A stretch of DNA of 64,000 nucleotides from Cervus elaphus. Its lineage: Eukaryota > Chordata > Mammalia > Artiodactyla > Cervidae. Below the pieces are notes generated by a model that searched no databases, was not told the origin of the DNA, and worked only from the letters and a program-made list of their open reading frames with translations. Where the stretch lies: the NCBI RefSeq assembly GCF_910594005.1, contig NC_057816.1:22585797-22649796 (forward strand), written 5' to 3'. Within the stretch, counting starts at the first letter, position 1. The number at the start of each line of letters is the position of its first letter. Below are positions 60,748-64,000 of this stretch, one piece after another. The translations under genes and the position numbers were made by a program.

Positions 60748-61000
60748 AGACTCCCTATAAAACTATAGACAACAAGTCAGTGTGGTGTTGAAGGAAAAGA
60801 CAGTGGATTAAAAGAGAGAATCTAGAAGTAGACCTACATAATATAGTCAACTAATCTTTGATAAAAGAGCAAAAGCAATCAATGGAGAAATGATCGTCTT
60901 CATAACAATTGGTGCTAGAAAGACCAAATGTCCCTATGCAAAAACATGAATTTAGACTAGACTTTACATCTTTTTAAAAAAAAATAAGAATCTAGAACCC

Positions 61001-61214
61001 CACCTTAGATCTGCTGAGTTAGATTCTGCCTTCCCATTTCCTTTCTGGCACTTGTAGATTTAATTTTCTTTTTATTACAGAGTTACATTTAAAAATATAT
61101 TAGCCAATGATTCTGGATGTTTGCAGTAGCTTAGCTCAGTGTGACATAGTACTGCAAATTAAAATCCTATTTAGTTAATAAATATTTACATTTTATGCAC
61201 CTTTATGATAGTAT
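61001..61214. other. Unassigned AT-rich stretch
   Basis: Nothing recognised between the L1 piece and the BovB. Confidence 0.4.
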
Positions 61215-61932
61215 CAGTTCAGTTCAGTTGCTCAGTCGTGTCCGACTCTTTGTGATCCCATGAATCGAGGCACACCAGGCCTCCCTGTCCATCACCAACT
61301 CCCAAAGATTACTCAAACTCGTGTCCATCGAGTCGGTGATGCCATCCATCCATCTCATCCTCATCCATCTCACCCTTCTCCTCCTGTCCCCAATCCCTCC
61401 CAGCATCAGGGTCTTTTCCAATGAGTCAACCCTTCGCATGAGGTGACCAAAGTATTGGAGTTTCAGCTTCAGCATCAGTCCTTCCAGTGAACACCCAGGA
61501 CTGATTTCCTTTAGGATGGACTGGTTGGATCGCCTTGCAGTCCAAGGGACTCTCAAGAATCTTCTCCAACACCACAGTTCAAAAGCATCAGTTCTTCTGT
61601 GCTCAGCTTTCTTCACAGTCCAACTCTCACATCCATACATGACCACTGGAAAAACCATAGCCTTAACTAGACGGACCTTTGCTGGCAAAGTAATGCCTCT
61701 GCTTTTTAATATGCTATCTAGGTTGGTCATAACTTTCCTTCCAAGGAGTAAGCATCTTTTAATTTCATGGCTGCAGTCACCATCTGCAGTGATTTTGGAG
61801 CCCCCCAAAATAGTCAGCCACTATTTCCACTGTTTCCCCATCTATTTCCCATGAGGTGATGGGACCAGATGCCATGATGTTAGTTTTCTGAATGTTGAGC
61901 ATTAAGCCAACTTTTTCACTCTCTTCTTTCAC
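61215..61932 (-). mobile_element. Young BovB 3' end, antisense, 194-codon frame open
   Basis: Antisense BovB starting with the cagttcagttcagttgctca tail. On the - strand the C-terminal domain is uninterrupted for 194 codons (61224-61808), including [32 protein letters not shown] and [16 protein letters not shown]. It is the least decayed BovB here. The 6-bp repeat tagtat flanks it (61209-61214 and 61933-61938). The reverse transcriptase core and endonuclease are absent because of 5' truncation. Confidence 0.93.
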
Positions 61933-62011
61933 TAGTATGAAACTTAATCTACTGCTGACTTTGTTAAGTTAGAACATATTGGGCTTGAGTTAAAAAAAGG
62001 AACCAGGAATT

Positions 62012-62405
62012 AGCAAAAGAAACAGCTCAGTGAAAAGGATAACTGTTTGACACATTTTATTATAACTAAATCAGGCTACTGTGACCATTATATAGATAGA
62101 AGAAAGGAGGGTAATGAGTTAGTTTTGCAATGTTAGGAATAAGCTGAGTATCTCTACAGTCATTTCTCTGCCTGTATTTACACTGGTTGTATTAAAGATG
62201 AAAGAATGACCTTTAACTTTAGCTTAGCACTTTGCCATAAACTTTCTTGTAATGTGACTTCATGTAATATAAACTTGGAGGGAGTGTTTCTGTTTCCTGC
62301 ATAATGTAAATAAGACTTCTAACATTTTCATAGAAAACGCATGTTTTAATGAATCTCTAAGGTCCTCATCAAGACTAAGCCCAAAAATGTCTATCTTGTG
62401 GGGCA
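62012..62405 (-). repeat. Duplicated block, copy 2 (inverted partner at 48255-48632)
   Basis: Reverse-complement match to 48255-48632, with scattered substitutions and small indels. The TATA-like string of copy 1 is TGTAAATA here, and the candidate donor segment is shortened. On the side where a receptor would be expected by analogy (to the left on the - strand) there is only BovB and old L1 sequence, and no receptor remnant is seen. Confidence 0.85.
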
Positions 62406-62697
62406 CATTTCAAGTTTGTCCTGAGTAATTTTTGGTACTCTTGTTATTTCTAAGGATCTGGTAATAATAGTTGGGACTCATTTTAGTAATGATTGGGTTT
62501 TCAAATGTCCTATGTATAATCCATACGAAAGATTTTACAAATGTTTTTCTTGTGTCTCTGCTCTCTTTATACTTTCTCATTGAGTTCCCCTGACTCCATG
62601 ACTTTAACCTCTGTGGAAATGGTCCCCAGATCTTTTTTTTATCAGATTGTCTTCCTCTTGAGCATTATTTAGCCTTGCTTGGGTTGTATACTTCTTT
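62406..62697. other. Unassigned stretch
   Basis: Nothing recognised. Confidence 0.4.
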
Positions 62698-62815
62698 TTA
62701 GTTGCTCAGTTGTGTCCAACTCTTTGTGACCCCATGGACTATGAAACCCACCAGGCTTCTCTGTTCATGGGATTTTTCAGGCAAAAATACTGCAGTGGGT
62801 TCCCATACTTCTACT
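62698..62815 (-). mobile_element. Bov-A-type SINE fragment, antisense
   Basis: Antisense 3' half: ttagttgctcagttgtgtcc to gcagtgggttcccatacttc. Confidence 0.88.
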
Positions 62816-63015
62816 TGCTTGTCCAGCTGGAAACTGAAGATCAGCATGTTCACAACTGAATGCATAATGTTTATGAACATTCCTATTCTTTCTGAATTTT
62901 CTGTTTGTAGTAACATCATAGTTTAACCTGGCACCTAGGCTAATATCTTTGGGATTTTTGTCTATTTCTATCCCATTTGTGAGAAGCTCTACCGACTTTC
63001 CTTTCAGTATCTCTT
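62816..63015. other. Unassigned stretch
   Basis: Nothing recognised; ends with the left copy of the duplication flanking the next L1. Confidence 0.4.
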
Positions 63016-63629
63016 TTTTTTTTTAAATTTTATTTTTTTTTCATTTATTTTTATTAGCTGAGGCTAATTACTTCACAACATTGCAGTGGGTTTTGTCATA
63101 CATTGACATGAATCAGCCATGGAGTTACATGTATTCCTCATCCCGATCCCCCCTCCCACCTCCCTCTCCACCCGATTCCTCTGGGTCTTCCCAGTGCACC
63201 AGGCCTGAGCACTTGTCTTATGCATCCAACCTGGGCTGGTGATCTGTTTCACTATAGATAATATACATGTTTTGATGCTGTCCTCTCGAAACATCCCACC
63301 CTCGCCTTCTCCCACAGAGTCCAAAAGTCTGTTCTGTACATCCGTGTCTCTTTTTCTGTTTTGCATATAGGGTTATCATTACCATCTTTTTAAATTCCAT
63401 ATATATGTGTTAGTATGCTGTAATGTTCTTTATCTTTCTGGCTTACTTCACTCTGTATAATGGGCTCCAGTTTCATCCATCTCATTAGAACTGATTCAAA
63501 TGAATTCTTTTTAATGGCTGAGTAATATTCCATGGTGTATATGTACCACAGCTTCCTTATCCATTCGTCTGCTGATGGGCATCTAGGTTGCTTCCATGTC
63601 CTGGCTATTATAAACAGTGCTGCGATTAA
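63016..63629 (-). mobile_element. L1-BT 3' end, antisense, with 10-bp target-site duplication
   Basis: Poly-T followed by the ruminant L1 3' UTR (gaatcagccatggagttaca, ctgggtcttcccagtgcacc) and the end of ORF2, 5'-truncated at cagtgctgcgat. The repeat agtatctctt flanks it at 63006-63015 and 63630-63639. Confidence 0.95.
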
Positions 63630-63639
63630 AGTATCTCTT

Positions 63640-64000
63640 GCATGTGTTTATTTCTTGGAATTATTCACAGTAGCACAGTTAATTCAGGGCATTTTTATCA
63701 TTCATTGACCATTTTCATTGCCTCTTGTGAGTCACCTTGTCTCCAGTCTCTCTTATGCCAGGCCATTCTACCATCTGTTGCCATATTAATCTTTCTAAGC
63801 TTGCACTTAGATGATTTCAATGCCATGTCAAAAAAAGAAATAAAAATCTTGAATGGTTTCTAATGGCTTCCGATAGTGAGCTGACCTTGATTTTGGCATT
63901 TGAAAGCTTCTTCTATTGACCCAAATCTGCCTTTTGATCTATGCTGTCAGGGAGAGACATTGAGACATTTCTGAGAATTTGTAGAAATCCTCTTTGTGAC
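63640..64000 (+). mobile_element. Probable L2 remnant to the window end
   Basis: Diverged sense L2-like order: ctccagtctctcttatgcca, ccattctaccatctgttgcc, ttaatctttctaagc, then aatggtttctaatggcttcc and catttgaaagcttcttctat. It runs out of the window. No gene is seen. Confidence 0.45.

Larger units (their letters stand above)
60060..61000 (+). mobile_element. Old L1 ORF2, sense, split by two SINEs
   Basis: Sense L1 pieces in order: gatgatatgattatctctgt (reverse transcriptase FADD/YADD region, about 60097), gttt-atatagaaaggcaaaagac at about 60430-60450, aagactccctataaaactat (about 60747), and tttgataaaagagcaaaagc (about 60857) with catgaatttagactagactt. SINEs interrupt it at 60160-60358 and 60536-60747. 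Confidence 0.7.

Noticed and set aside
61224..61808. A domesticated BovB-derived host gene
   Set aside because: The frame lacks an upstream exon or start context and ends in the ordinary BovB 3' tail; recent insertion explains its openness.
1..64000. CRISPR arrays, operons, phage or plasmid features
   Set aside because: The repeats are ruminant retrotransposons and the genes are vertebrate olfactory receptors; no regularly spaced repeats or bacterial gene organisation is present.

Overview
This window is mammalian, almost certainly bovid (cattle, buffalo, sheep or goat). The evidence is the set of interspersed repeats: RTE-type BovB LINEs, tRNA-headed Bov-tA/Bov-A SINEs, young ruminant L1 elements (L1-BT type) whose 3' ends are poly-T in antisense, and one cetartiodactyl CHR-type SINE. 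The only convincing protein-coding genes are single-exon olfactory receptors (ORs) that look like family 8, so this is a stretch of an OR cluster. The species and chromosome cannot be read from the sequence.

Layout. 1-404 is the 3' end of a + strand OR whose beginning lies outside the window. 28983-29912 is an intact 309-codon OR on the - strand. 49378-50322 is an intact 314-codon OR on the + strand. Both intact genes have a good splice acceptor just upstream of the ATG, the usual OR plan of a non-coding leader exon spliced to one coding exon. No promoter could be proved. A TATAAATA box followed by a possible splice donor lies about 0.9 kb upstream of the third gene, inside a 380-bp block that occurs again, inverted, at 62012-62405.

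Most of the rest is transposon debris, often nested. BovB copies lie at 1955-4212, 4452-5651 (internally inverted), 30348-30552, 32476-33971, 41421-41955, 50730-52482 and 61215-61932. Young L1 pieces lie at 9790-10861, 16441-16644, 19584-22788 and 63016-63629. Older L1 bodies lie at about 9100-12240, 15200-18560, 18900-23270, 31600-34336, 35880-37460, 43300-46695, 53710-54370, 56890-58480, 59210-60010 and 60060-61000. About fourteen Bov SINEs, a few MIR/L2 remnants and a probable solo LTR at about 24196-24618 complete the picture. Target-site duplications readable by eye fix the limits of many insertions.

Three items do not fit routine repeat annotation: a 600-bp poly-A-tailed retrocopy of an unidentified transcript (57051-57652), a GC- and CpG-rich stretch in an otherwise AT-rich landscape (about 40040-41400), and the inverted duplicated block upstream of the third receptor. 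Nothing resembling a new enzymatic or defence system is visible. Repeat family names rest on recognition of consensus sequences, not on a database search, and repeat ends without a stated duplication are accurate to a few tens of bases.
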